Assembly (NCBI GenBank): GCA_963706605.1
Contig: OY970165.1
Coordinates: 1,674,001 to 1,738,000 of the forward strand
Source: VRUE01 sp963706605
Lineage (GTDB): Bacteria > Actinomycetota > Thermoleophilia > Solirubrobacterales > 70-9
Length of the DNA stretch: 64,000 nucleotides
Reading direction: 5' to 3'
The stretch's first letter is position 1, and the number at the start of each line of letters is the position of its first letter. Shown one piece after another: positions 56,346 through 64,000 of this stretch. The position numbers and the translations under genes are program-made. A model generated the notes under the pieces. The model searched no databases, had not been told where the DNA came from, and saw nothing but the letters and a program-made list of their open reading frames with translations.

Positions 56346-57236
56346 ATGGGTCAACCTGCAGTGCGTTTGACAGCAGTCGGCGAGGCGACGGAAGAGTTGC
56401 ATGGCGTCGCCAAGCAGGCCTTGGAGTGGGTCAGGCTCAGCGAGCAGCGGGTCGGCGAGGCCGAGCGAGCGGTCGCTGAGGCTGAAGCGCGTGCCGAGGC
56501 CAGTCGTGCCGAGGTCAAGGAGCGCGCACGCGTGGCGCTGCGCAAGCTCGGCGCGGAGGGTCGTGAGCGGATCGCCGCCGAACGCGACAAACGCCGATCT
56601 GCCGAGGTTCGCGTGGCGCGCGCCGAAGATGGCCGGAACCGGGCCGAGAAGGCTTTCGAGCGGGCCCAAAAGCGCGCCGAGGCCGACCGCGAGGCGTTCA
56701 CGACCCAGATGACCGCCAGCAAGGCGCAGACCGACCAGGCGCTGGCCCGAGCGGTGAAGCGGACCGAAGAGGAGGCGTCGCGGCGGACCGGAGAGGTGCT
56801 CGAAAAGGCGCAGGCGGAGGCCGATCGCCGGGTGGCCGCCGCCGAGCAGCGCGCCGCCGAGGCCGAGGCGCGCGCCGAGGAGGCGCACAACATCTCGGTC
56901 CGGCTCGAGGCCGAGATCGAGGAGCGCGTCATGCAGGGAACCGAGGACGTGCGCCGCGAGTCCGAGGAAAGGGTCCGCAATCTGATCGAGAAGGTTGAGG
57001 GCGAGGCCGTGGACAAGGCGCGGGTGCGGGCCGAGGAGCAACTGCAGGCCGAGTCGGAACGGATCCGGGGTCAGGCCGAACAGCGCGAGGAGCGGCTGCG
57101 CCGCGCCGCCGAGGACGAGATCAAGGCGAGCGCGAAACGGGCGCGGCGCGAGGTGCTCGCCGCGGCCGACGAGACCGCGCCAGCCTGGTCGCGCAACGAG
57201 ACCTCGGGCTCGGACGCCGGCTACCGAACCTTCTAG
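56346..57236 (+). CDS. Long coiled-coil protein
   Basis: A 296-residue, Glu/Arg/Ala-rich helix with continuous heptads from about residue 15 to 275 and no membrane segment. KAQAEADRRVAAAEQRAAEA shows the repeating character. Similar proteins in actinobacteria are cytoskeleton-like or DivIVA partners; the role here is unknown. TAGTTT (56332-56337) ends 8 nt before the ATG. Confidence 0.65.
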   Translation: MGQPAVRLTAVGEATEELHGVAKQALEWVRLSEQRVGEAERAVAEAEARAEASRAEVKERARVALRKLGAEGRERIAAERDKRRSAEVRVARAEDGRNRAEKAFERAQKRAEADREAFTTQMTASKAQTDQALARAVKRTEEEASRRTGEVLEKAQAEADRRVAAAEQRAAEAEARAEEAHNISVRLEAEIEERVMQGTEDVRRESEERVRNLIEKVEGEAVDKARVRAEEQLQAESERIRGQAEQREERLRRAAEDEIKASAKRARREVLAAADETAPAWSRNETSGSDAGYRTF

Positions 57237-57256
57237 TCCCTCTAGCATCCCGCCTC

Positions 57257-58596
<1,340 letters not shown>

Positions 58597-58597
<1 letters not shown>

Positions 58598-59250
58598 TGG
58601 CCGAGGGCCAGGTCATCTATGGCCGCCGGCCGGTCGAGGAGGCGGAGCGGGGGAGGCGGCGGGTGCGCCGCGTCTGGCGCGCGCCGGAGACCTCCAGTGA
58701 GGAGCTGGAGCGGCTCTGTGGCTCGCCCGATCATCAGGGGGTGGTGGCAGAGGTCGATCCGTATCCCTATGCCGATCCGAACGCCCTGGTGAGGCGCGAG
58801 GGGGCGCTGCTCATCGCGCTCGACCAGGTCCAGGACCCACGCAACCTGGGGGCCGTCTGCCGCTCGGCCGAGTTCGCCGGGGTGGCCGGCGTCGTGATCC
58901 CAGAACGCCGCTCGGCGGAGGTGACCGCCGTCGTCTGCAAGGCGTCCGCGGGTGCGGTCGAGCACCTCGAGGTCGCACGGGTCCGCAACCTCGCCGACTG
59001 GCTCGCCGCGGCGAAGGCCGCCGGTTTCTGGATCTGGGGCGCCGACGCGGAGGCCACCGACGCCCCCTGGGGTGTCGACCTGAGCGGCTCCACCGTCCTC
59101 GTCCTCGGCGGCGAGGGCAAGGGCATCCGCCCTCGCGTTGCCGCGGCCTGCGACGGCCTGGTGGCCCTGCCGCGAGCGGGCCGGGTCGAGTCGTTAAACG
59201 TCTCCGCGGCGGCCGCGGCGCTGCTCTTCGAGGCCGCTCGCCAGCGCTAG
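58597..59250 (+). CDS. rlmB: TrmH/SpoU-family rRNA 2'-O-methyltransferase (RlmB-like)
   Basis: A 217-residue SPOUT methyltransferase: N-terminal substrate-binding part (QVIYGRRPVEEAERG), ALDQVQDPRNLGAVCRSAEF (motif 1), LVLGGEGKGIRPRV and PRAGRVESLNVSAAAAALLFE (motifs 2 and 3, trefoil knot). RlmB methylates G2251 of 23S rRNA. The ATG overlaps the cysS stop. The order cysS-rlmB is conserved in Gram-positive bacteria. Confidence 0.9.
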
Positions 59251-59397
59251 CGCCCCCGGGTCGCAACCGCAACGGCGATTGGGAAGTGTGTAGCCGCGAC
59301 ACGTAGCCGCTGAGGCTCAAACGAGACTCAGTCCAATTTCTGCTTGAGGATCGCTTGAGCTTTTGCTTGACGTCCGGCTTGGGCTTATACTGGGGAC

Positions 59398-59856
59398 ATG
59401 GACAGCGTTCCCCCAATCGACATCACCAATAACGACGACATCCGCGCCAAGCTGCCGGAGCTTGAGGACTTGATCCGGCGGCGGCGGCGAGAGTTGGACA
59501 AGCTCGACGCGACGGTGGACAAGCTGGCGGCCCAGGCGGGCGTCAAACGCCAGCGACCAACGGTTAAAGCCCGCGCCAGGAAGAACGGCGGTGGCGAGAG
59601 GCCGAGTGGGCCGGTCCGTCGGACGAGCCGTGTCCAGATCCGGGAGATCATCGAGGCGGCAGGGGGACCTATGACCGTCACCGAGGTCACCGAGAAGACC
59701 AATCCTCCGTTGAAACAGAAAACGGCGGGCTGGGCGCTCTGGAAAGAGGCAGAGGTTGGCACCATCAAGGCCATCGCCAATGGCGTCTACGCGCCTTTGA
59801 GCTACCAGCCTGAAGAGCTTGTCCCTTCGAATGGCGAAGGGGGCGATCGCCCCTGA
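59398..59856 (+). CDS. Hypothetical accessory protein
   Basis: A 152-residue protein. Residues ~15-45 form a charged helix (KLPELEDLIRRRRRELDKLD), then a basic linker, then a C-terminal domain (RVQIREIIEAAGGPMTVTEV, GVYAPLSYQPEEL) that looks like a small winged helix. No known family. TATACT (59386-59391) ends 6 nt before the ATG. It opens the accessory stretch between rlmB and sigH, which is less GC-rich than the flanks. Confidence 0.6.
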   Translation: MDSVPPIDITNNDDIRAKLPELEDLIRRRRRELDKLDATVDKLAAQAGVKRQRPTVKARARKNGGGERPSGPVRRTSRVQIREIIEAAGGPMTVTEVTEKTNPPLKQKTAGWALWKEAEVGTIKAIANGVYAPLSYQPEELVPSNGEGGDRP

Positions 59857-59962
59857 TATAGCGTCACGGACCGGGCTTCCGAATTTGACGCCGAGAGCCC
59901 GGCCCGCAACCCCAAACTCATCCGCCGGGAGCGGCGCTTGCGCCGTTCCCGGCTTCATAACC

Positions 59963-60032
59963 GGGGCAGGTCCCTGGTGGGCGGGTTCGGCCTTAGCATC
60001 CAGACCCGAGGGTTCGATCCCCTCCTGCTCCA
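59963..60032 (+). other. tRNA-like remnant or attachment-site candidate
   Basis: The 3' part is a good T-arm (GAGGG-TTCGATC-CCCTC, 60009-60025) followed by CTGCTCC and A, pairing with GGGGCAG at 59963. The D-arm is a weak CCC/GGG and no proper anticodon arm can be drawn; the whole is only 70 nt and lacks CCA. It is read as a decayed tRNA or a tRNA 3' end carried by an element. A 10-bp hairpin (59925-59952) lies just upstream. Confidence 0.45.
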
Positions 60033-60071
60033 CTTACTTGTATTCGAGCCTAGCACCTGGGGCGGAAGAAA

Positions 60072-60094
60072 ATGCCGGATTTTTTGCCCGGCAT
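60072..60094. repeat. Hairpin upstream of the transposase gene
   Basis: ATGCCGG pairs with CCGGCAT over a 9-nt T-rich loop, 36 nt before the transposase ATG. Such hairpins often block read-through transcription into insertion sequences. Confidence 0.5.
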
Positions 60095-60129
60095 CTCCTT
60101 CCCATACGTGTGTCTGGTATCATAGCAGC

Positions 60130-61071
60130 ATGCCAGGAAGGAATCGCAATTCCGTTGCCCCAGCGGCGTCAAGCGAATCCCAGATGACCTATCCGCAGTT
60201 CCTCGAACTGTTTCCCGACAACGACGCCTGCCTTGAGCACCTGAAGGAGCGGTTCTTCCCGGACGGCACTAAGTGCCCCAACCCCAAGTGCGGCAAGACG
60301 AGCAAGTTCCACCGGATCAAGGCGCGCTCAGCCTATTCCTGCCAGTTCTGCGGGCACCACGTCTACCCGACGGCGGGCACGATCTTCCACAAGTCGACCG
60401 TCAGCCTTCAGCTTTGGTTCTACGCGATCTACCTAATGAGCAGCACGCGCTGTGGGATCAGCGCCAAGCAGCTTGAGCGGGAAATCGGCGTCACCTACAA
60501 GACGGCCCACAGGATGTTCAAGCAAATCCGGACGCTCCTTGCCGAGGACGAAAGCGACCAGCTCAATGGTGATGTTGAGGTCGATGAGTCGGCCTACGGC
60601 GGAAAGCCTCGCGCCAACGAAACCTATCGACAGAAAATGCGCCGCAAAAGCTACCGGCCGACGATCCTGGCGATGGTCGAGCGCGGCGGGCGGGTCCGAC
60701 CCCTCGTAATCCCAGACCGCGGTACGCGCTCGATTCACATGGCGGTCAAGCAGCACGTCCTACCATCTTCGATGCTCTTCACCGACGAATGGGATGCCTA
60801 CAAAACGCTGGCGCCCGGCTATCGGGGACATCGCCGGATCAAGCACGAAGCGCAGATCTACGCCATCGGGGAGACCCACACGCAGACCGTCGAGGGCTTC
60901 TTCGGCCTCTTCAAAAGTGCCGTACGCGGCGTCTACCACGCGATCAGCGCCGACTACCTTCAGTCCTACCTGGACGAGTATGCCTTCAGGTATAACCGCC
61001 GCCATTCGCGGGAGCCGATGTTCTGGGCGATCGTCAACCGCGTCGAGAAGGCAACCCCAGCTTCTTCCTAG
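60130..61071 (+). CDS. IS1595-family transposase
   Basis: A 313-residue ISXO2/IS1595-type transposase. An N-terminal zinc ribbon (KCPNPKCGK, then SCQFCGHHVYPTAGTIFHKS) is followed by the DDE domain: DVEVDESAYGG, LFTDEWDAYKTL and HTQTVEGFFGLFKSAVRGVY. It looks intact. TATCAT (60118-60123) ends 6 nt before the ATG. I could not recognise terminal inverted repeats or a target duplication by eye, so the ends of the element are open. Confidence 0.88.
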   Translation: MPGRNRNSVAPAASSESQMTYPQFLELFPDNDACLEHLKERFFPDGTKCPNPKCGKTSKFHRIKARSAYSCQFCGHHVYPTAGTIFHKSTVSLQLWFYAIYLMSSTRCGISAKQLEREIGVTYKTAHRMFKQIRTLLAEDESDQLNGDVEVDESAYGGKPRANETYRQKMRRKSYRPTILAMVERGGRVRPLVIPDRGTRSIHMAVKQHVLPSSMLFTDEWDAYKTLAPGYRGHRRIKHEAQIYAIGETHTQTVEGFFGLFKSAVRGVYHAISADYLQSYLDEYAFRYNRRHSREPMFWAIVNRVEKATPASS

Positions 61072-61198
61072 CCCCGTCGGAGGTCGCCTTCCTGAGGTCG
61101 CGCAGGAAGTCGGCCTCGGTGTGATTGGGGTCCTGCTTCACGTCGCTCATGGGCGGCGTGGGAGCAGGTTTCTCTGGGCGCTTGCGAGCTGGGCTCAT
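61034..61198 (-). CDS. 54-residue protein of the XRE micro-operon
   Basis: ATG at 61198 overlaps the stop of the XRE gene (ATGA). The protein starts MSPARKRPEKPAPTPP and ends KATSDGARKKLGLPSRRG; the second half (NHTEADFLRDLRKAT) is helical and basic. Its last 38 nt are antisense to the transposase 3' end. Function unknown; the overlap supports real translation. Confidence 0.5.
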   Translation of the reverse strand: MSPARKRPEKPAPTPPMSDVKQDPNHTEADFLRDLRKATSDGARKKLGLPSRRG

Positions 61199-61485
61199 GA
61201 GCTTGCCTCTCCTGAGAGTCTAGGGCCTGGCTCCGGCGATCCGAACCGGCCTGACCGCGTTTCGCCGGGCTCCCAGGAGATCCCCTCCAGCAGGTCGGCG
61301 GGCGCTGCTCCCACCGCCCCTGCCAGCTTGATCGCCGTGTCGATCCGTGGGAGTCGTTCCCCGCGCTCAAGCAGGCCAATCTCCGTGCGATGCAGCGAGG
61401 CGCGGATAGCGGCCTCTTCCTGCGAGAGCCCCGCCCGTTTCCGAGCGCGATTGAGATTCGCGCCGAAGCGCTCGGCAATGGTCAT
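61195..61485 (-). CDS. XRE-family helix-turn-helix regulator
   Basis: A 96-residue DNA-binding protein with a Cro/CI HTH: NLNRARKRAGLSQEEAAIRA, LHRTEIGLLERGERLPRIDT, then AIKLAGAVGAAPADLLEGI. Translation is coupled on both sides by ATGA overlaps with neighbouring small genes. The 21-bp palindrome at 61864 is a candidate operator. Confidence 0.85.
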   Translation of the reverse strand: MTIAERFGANLNRARKRAGLSQEEAAIRASLHRTEIGLLERGERLPRIDTAIKLAGAVGAAPADLLEGISWEPGETRSGRFGSPEPGPRLSGEASS

Positions 61486-61760
61486 GGCTGCGAGAGTCGG
61501 TGGAAGTGGAGCGCGGCGCGCGTCGGTCTGACGACGCCACTCGGACAGTCGAGCAGACCAGCGCCGGTCAAATCGCGGACAGCGCGCTCTACGGCATCGC
61601 CAGGACCGAAATCCGCTGAGCCGGCGGTGATCTCGCGCACCAGCTCGGGGACAATCAGATGCGCGGGGTGGAGCGCGAGGACGTGGAAGAGAACGACGCC
61701 CTGGTCGCGCAGGTCGTCGTCGGCGGGCGAATCGCCCGCCTGAATAGGCTGGTCAAGCAT
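61482..61760 (-). CDS. Small winged-helix-like protein
   Basis: A 92-residue protein (DDDLRDQGVVLFHVLALHPA, then HLIVPELVREITAG) resembling a winged helix found in small phage or mobile-element regulators. It is the first gene of a three-gene minus-strand operon with 4-nt overlaps. No function can be assigned. Confidence 0.6.
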   Translation of the reverse strand: MLDQPIQAGDSPADDDLRDQGVVLFHVLALHPAHLIVPELVREITAGSADFGPGDAVERAVRDLTGAGLLDCPSGVVRPTRAALHFHRLSQP

Positions 61761-61863
61761 CGGAAGGCAACCCCTTTCGGTGCCAGGCCCCCGGGCGCTA
61801 CCACGTCGCGGGGGCCGTTTCGTGGATTGGTCGCCACGAAGCTAGAGCGAATCGGGCACGGAA

Positions 61864-61884
61864 ATGTACGTGCTACACGTACAT
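61864..61884. promoter_or_regulatory. 21-bp palindromic operator candidate
   Basis: ATGTACGTG-CTA-CACGTACAT, perfect arms of 9 nt. It lies upstream of the XRE micro-operon and 36 nt before the TTGACA of the sigH promoter, so it could control either. The sequence differs from the AT/GC character around it. The 300 nt between the micro-operon and sigH hold this site, the sigH promoter and its leader, and nothing else I can see. Confidence 0.6.
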
Positions 61885-61919
61885 AGTTGCCCGGCGATTG
61901 CACGAACGTCAGTTCGGGG

Positions 61920-61947
61920 TTGACAGAACTCCGCCGGGCGGTAAGAC
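61920..61947 (+). promoter_or_regulatory. sigH promoter
   Basis: TTGACA (61920-61925), 16-bp spacer, TAAGAC (61942-61947). It leaves a leader of about 105 nt with a GCTCAG/CTGAGC hairpin (61969-61987) and a good ribosome site (AAGGAG near 62050), in contrast to the leaderless pattern of most genes here. Confidence 0.6.
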
Positions 61948-62060
61948 TCCAGCGCCACAAAGGGTGAAGCTCAGCTTGAGTCTGAGCATCACCTGTCAAT
62001 AGGGGCGCCACAGGGGAGGTACCGGCGCCACGACCCTTCATTTTCCAAGGAGAAGGATCT

Positions 62061-62774
62061 GTGGCTCTTTCGACGCCTACGCATGAATTGCGACTCCCCA
62101 GCGGCCGTCTCAATGGCTCTACCCGTGCAGCAGCAGCAACTAACCCTCAAGCTGAGCTTGATGATCACTACCTGGTCGCCCTCGCCAAGGAGGGGCGCAC
62201 CGATGCCTACGACACGATCGTCCGCCGCTACCGCGGCTTCGTCCGTCTCAAGGCCTCTTCCTACTTCCTGCTTGGCGGGGAGAGCGACGATCTGATTCAG
62301 GAAGGTCTGCTCGGCCTCTACAAGGCGATTCGCGATTACCGCAGCGACCGCGAGTCGAGCTTCCGCAGCTTCGCCGAGCTCTGCATCACGCGTCAGATCA
62401 TCACCGCGGTCAAGACCGCAACCCGCAACAAGCACACGCCGCTCAACCAGTACGTCTCCTTCAGCCAGACGCCGGCCGCGGCCGGTGATTCGGACACGAC
62501 CCTCGACGAGATCCTGCCGGGTCCGTCCGTCTCGGACCCGGTCAACCAGGTGATCGCGAGCGAAGAGCTGGAGAGTCTCGTCTCCTGCCTCTCGGGTACT
62601 TCCGGCGTCCTTTCGGACCTGGAGAGCCGCGTCCTCTCCCTCTACCTCGACGGCCACTCCTACGAGGCGACGGCCGAGCGCCTCGAGTGCGACACGAAGA
62701 CCGTCGACAACGCCCTGCAGCGCGTCAAGCGCAAGGTGGCAACGCATCTCGACTCGAGAGAGGTTCCAGCGTAG
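62061..62774 (+). CDS. sigH: RNA polymerase sigma factor, SigH/Spo0H type
   Basis: A 237-residue sigma-70 family protein. Region 2 (VRRYRGFVRLKASSYFLLGG, ESDDLIQEGLLGLYKAIRDY, SFRSFAELCITRQIITAVKT) is very close to Bacillus SigH, where the same gene follows cysS-rlmB. Region 4 is LSDLESRVLSLYLDGHSYEA, TAERLECDTKTVDNALQRVK. The first ~30 residues are a low-complexity extension. GTG 62061 follows AAGGAG. What it controls in a probably non-sporulating actinobacterium is unknown. Confidence 0.92.
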   Translation: MALSTPTHELRLPSGRLNGSTRAAAATNPQAELDDHYLVALAKEGRTDAYDTIVRRYRGFVRLKASSYFLLGGESDDLIQEGLLGLYKAIRDYRSDRESSFRSFAELCITRQIITAVKTATRNKHTPLNQYVSFSQTPAAAGDSDTTLDEILPGPSVSDPVNQVIASEELESLVSCLSGTSGVLSDLESRVLSLYLDGHSYEATAERLECDTKTVDNALQRVKRKVATHLDSREVPA

Positions 62775-62800
62775 GAGCCCACCCCTACCGGGGTGGGCTC
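62775..62800. terminator. Bidirectional hairpin terminator
   Basis: GAGCCCACCCC-TACC-GGGGTGGGCTC, an 11-bp perfect stem with a 4-nt loop between the convergent sigH and saccharopine-dehydrogenase-like genes; it includes the last codons of the latter. No T-run. Confidence 0.6.
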
Positions 62801-63915
62801 AGGGCATCGATCTCAACCGCGAGTCCGAGCGCGTCTAGGAAGGGAGCTGGATCGAACGCCTGCGCTGGCGCCAGGGCACCGCTGCGGTCGTAGGACGGAT
62901 CCGCGCAGAGCAGGGCGCCATGCGCGAGGCTCGTCGCGGTGAGGCCGTAGACGTCACCGCCGCGGACGGTGCCGCGGCGTGTCCCGGTGGGACCCCGCGC
63001 CTCGCAGTTGATCGTGAAGCGCGCCGCCTTGCGCGCCTTCTCACTCGGAGCACCCGGCAGGCGCCGGACCAACGCTCCGGTCAACCCGCGCAACGGCGTG
63101 CGCATCGCCAGCCCCAGCAGCGGCGAAGCGGCGACGGCCAGCGGCATCAACCGCGCCGGGACCACCATCCCGTTGAGCAGAGTTCGGACCTGGGCGGTCT
63201 CGACATGCCGCGGCACCGTGATCTGCTCGCCGGCGGGGTAGCGCAGCATCCGCTGCTCGCCGATCGGCTCTGGAAAGCGCCAGCGGCCGCCACCGGCGCT
63301 GCGCGGCGCCGGCCACCAGTGTCCGTCCCGCCAGACCACGTCGCCACCCCGCATGATCTCCAGCCCCGAGAGGGCGGTCCCATGCGTGGGCGCGAAGTCG
63401 TGGACGCAGTAGGCGATCACGACCTCCTCCAGCGATCCCATCCCCTCAGCGGTGAGCGACGCGATCAGGTCACCCGGCAGGTAGTCGAACCCCATCCCGG
63501 AGACCAGCGCCGCTCCCTCTTTGGCCGCCTTCTCCCCATATCGATCAAAGACCATCCGCATGAACGACTGCTCACCGGTCGTGTCCAGGTAGTGCGTCCC
63601 GGTCTCCGCGGCAGCCGCAACCAGCGGCTCCCCGTGCAGCCCAAACGGCCCGGCGCAAGCCGCGACGACGGAGCAGGGCTCGAGCATCTCCCGCAACCCG
63701 GCGCCGTCATCCACCGAGACAGCGGCAAAAGCCACGCCTCCAAGCTCCTCGGAGAGCGCCTCCAGCTTCCCCCGATCCCGCCCGGCGATCAAGAAGTCAG
63801 CCCCAAGCCGCTTCAGCTCACGAGCGATCAACCCCCCGGTGAACCCGGTGGCCCCATAGACGGCAATCGGCCCGCTTTGCGCGGTGGCAGCTGCAATCGA
63901 TCGGGTCTCGGTCAT
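62785..63915 (-). CDS. Saccharopine dehydrogenase-like NAD(P)-binding protein
   Basis: A 376-residue oxidoreductase: IAVYGATGFTGGLIARELKR (Rossmann loop), LIAGRDRGKLEAL, CAGPFGLHGEPLVAAAAETG and THYLDTTGEQSFMR. It resembles the trans-acting enoyl reductase group of mycobacteria (Rv2449c/Rv2953 type) more than true saccharopine dehydrogenase. Substrate not known. Divergent from the partial gene at 63938. Confidence 0.82.
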   Translation of the reverse strand: MTETRSIAAATAQSGPIAVYGATGFTGGLIARELKRLGADFLIAGRDRGKLEALSEELGGVAFAAVSVDDGAGLREMLEPCSVVAACAGPFGLHGEPLVAAAAETGTHYLDTTGEQSFMRMVFDRYGEKAAKEGAALVSGMGFDYLPGDLIASLTAEGMGSLEEVVIAYCVHDFAPTHGTALSGLEIMRGGDVVWRDGHWWPAPRSAGGGRWRFPEPIGEQRMLRYPAGEQITVPRHVETAQVRTLLNGMVVPARLMPLAVAASPLLGLAMRTPLRGLTGALVRRLPGAPSEKARKAARFTINCEARGPTGTRRGTVRGGDVYGLTATSLAHGALLCADPSYDRSGALAPAQAFDPAPFLDALGLAVEIDALSPPR

Positions 63916-63937
63916 CGGCTCCGGGTAGGTTAAGCGG

Positions 63938-64000
63938 ATGGCGGCACTGTGGGAGCGCGTCCTCGTCAGGTTGGATGATCGTCTTTCGCTTTCGGTCGAG
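63938..64000 (+). CDS. Start of a gene running out of the window
   Basis: The first 21 residues (MAALWERVLVRLDDRLSLSV) are visible, too few to name the product. TAGGTT (63926-63931) ends 6 nt before the ATG, the usual leaderless arrangement of this genome, which supports the start. Confidence 0.45.
   Translation, partial: MAALWERVLVRLDDRLSLSVE

Noticed and set aside
54633..57248. An 871-codon open frame antisense to the acyl-CoA ligase and coiled-coil genes
   Set aside because: Same reason: a long stop-free frame is expected opposite GC-rich genes; the plus-strand genes have clear motifs and promoters.
59838..60035. A tmRNA ending at the tRNA-like T-arm
   Set aside because: No matching 5' end, tag reading frame or pseudoknots were found, and a coding gene occupies the DNA upstream.

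Overview
The window is a GC-rich (about two thirds G+C by eye), gene-dense bacterial chromosome segment. F420-type LLM oxidoreductases, EgtB/EgtD, CarD, DisA, ClpC, a type III glutamine synthetase and a Spo0H-like sigma factor together suggest a deep-branching actinobacterium, most likely class Thermoleophilia (Solirubrobacterales-like). That placement is inference; there is no rRNA gene to test it.

Layout. 1-30.5 kb is a mixed metabolic region: the end of an ergothioneine operon (egtB-egtD), a lone HipA kinase, two LLM oxidoreductases, glpX, a decayed amine oxidase, rlmN, a P450, a metallophosphatase, a collagen-like secreted protein, glnN, a CorA-type transporter, a 3-hydroxyacyl-CoA dehydrogenase/enoyl-CoA hydratase fusion coupled to a sirtuin, amt, a LysR/Usp pair, a three-domain cell-wall hydrolase, a nucleoside phosphorylase, a PII protein and a MerR-cyclase fusion. 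Three nitrogen genes (glnN, amt, PII) are spread over about 16 kb.

30.6-62.8 kb follows the old Gram-positive gene order tilS-hpt-ftsH-folP-folB-folK-coaX-dus-greA-lysS-clpC-disA-carD-ispD-ispF-cysS-rlmB-sigH. Interruptions mark accessory DNA: a 3.2-kb reversed gene for a metallophosphoesterase fused to a STAND-like NTPase splits folP from folB; an AKR/MFS pair lies between clpC and disA; DUF389 and PHP genes lie between ispD and ispF; an acyl-CoA ligase and a coiled-coil protein lie between ispF and cysS; and a small island (IS1595 transposase, tRNA-like remnant, XRE micro-operon) lies between rlmB and sigH.

Two layers are not explained by the genes. First, a 50-bp palindrome without a loop occurs in three perfect copies plus one decayed copy; each ends 25-31 nt before a start codon, and the perfect copies differ only by changes matched in both arms. 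Second, many other hairpins sit at start codons (glpX, folP), inside coding regions (ispD, cysS) and as long nested inverted repeats between genes. Many genes carry a TANNNT -10 box 6-12 nt before the start codon, which suggests widespread leaderless transcription; in four places the TAG stop of the upstream gene is the start of that box.
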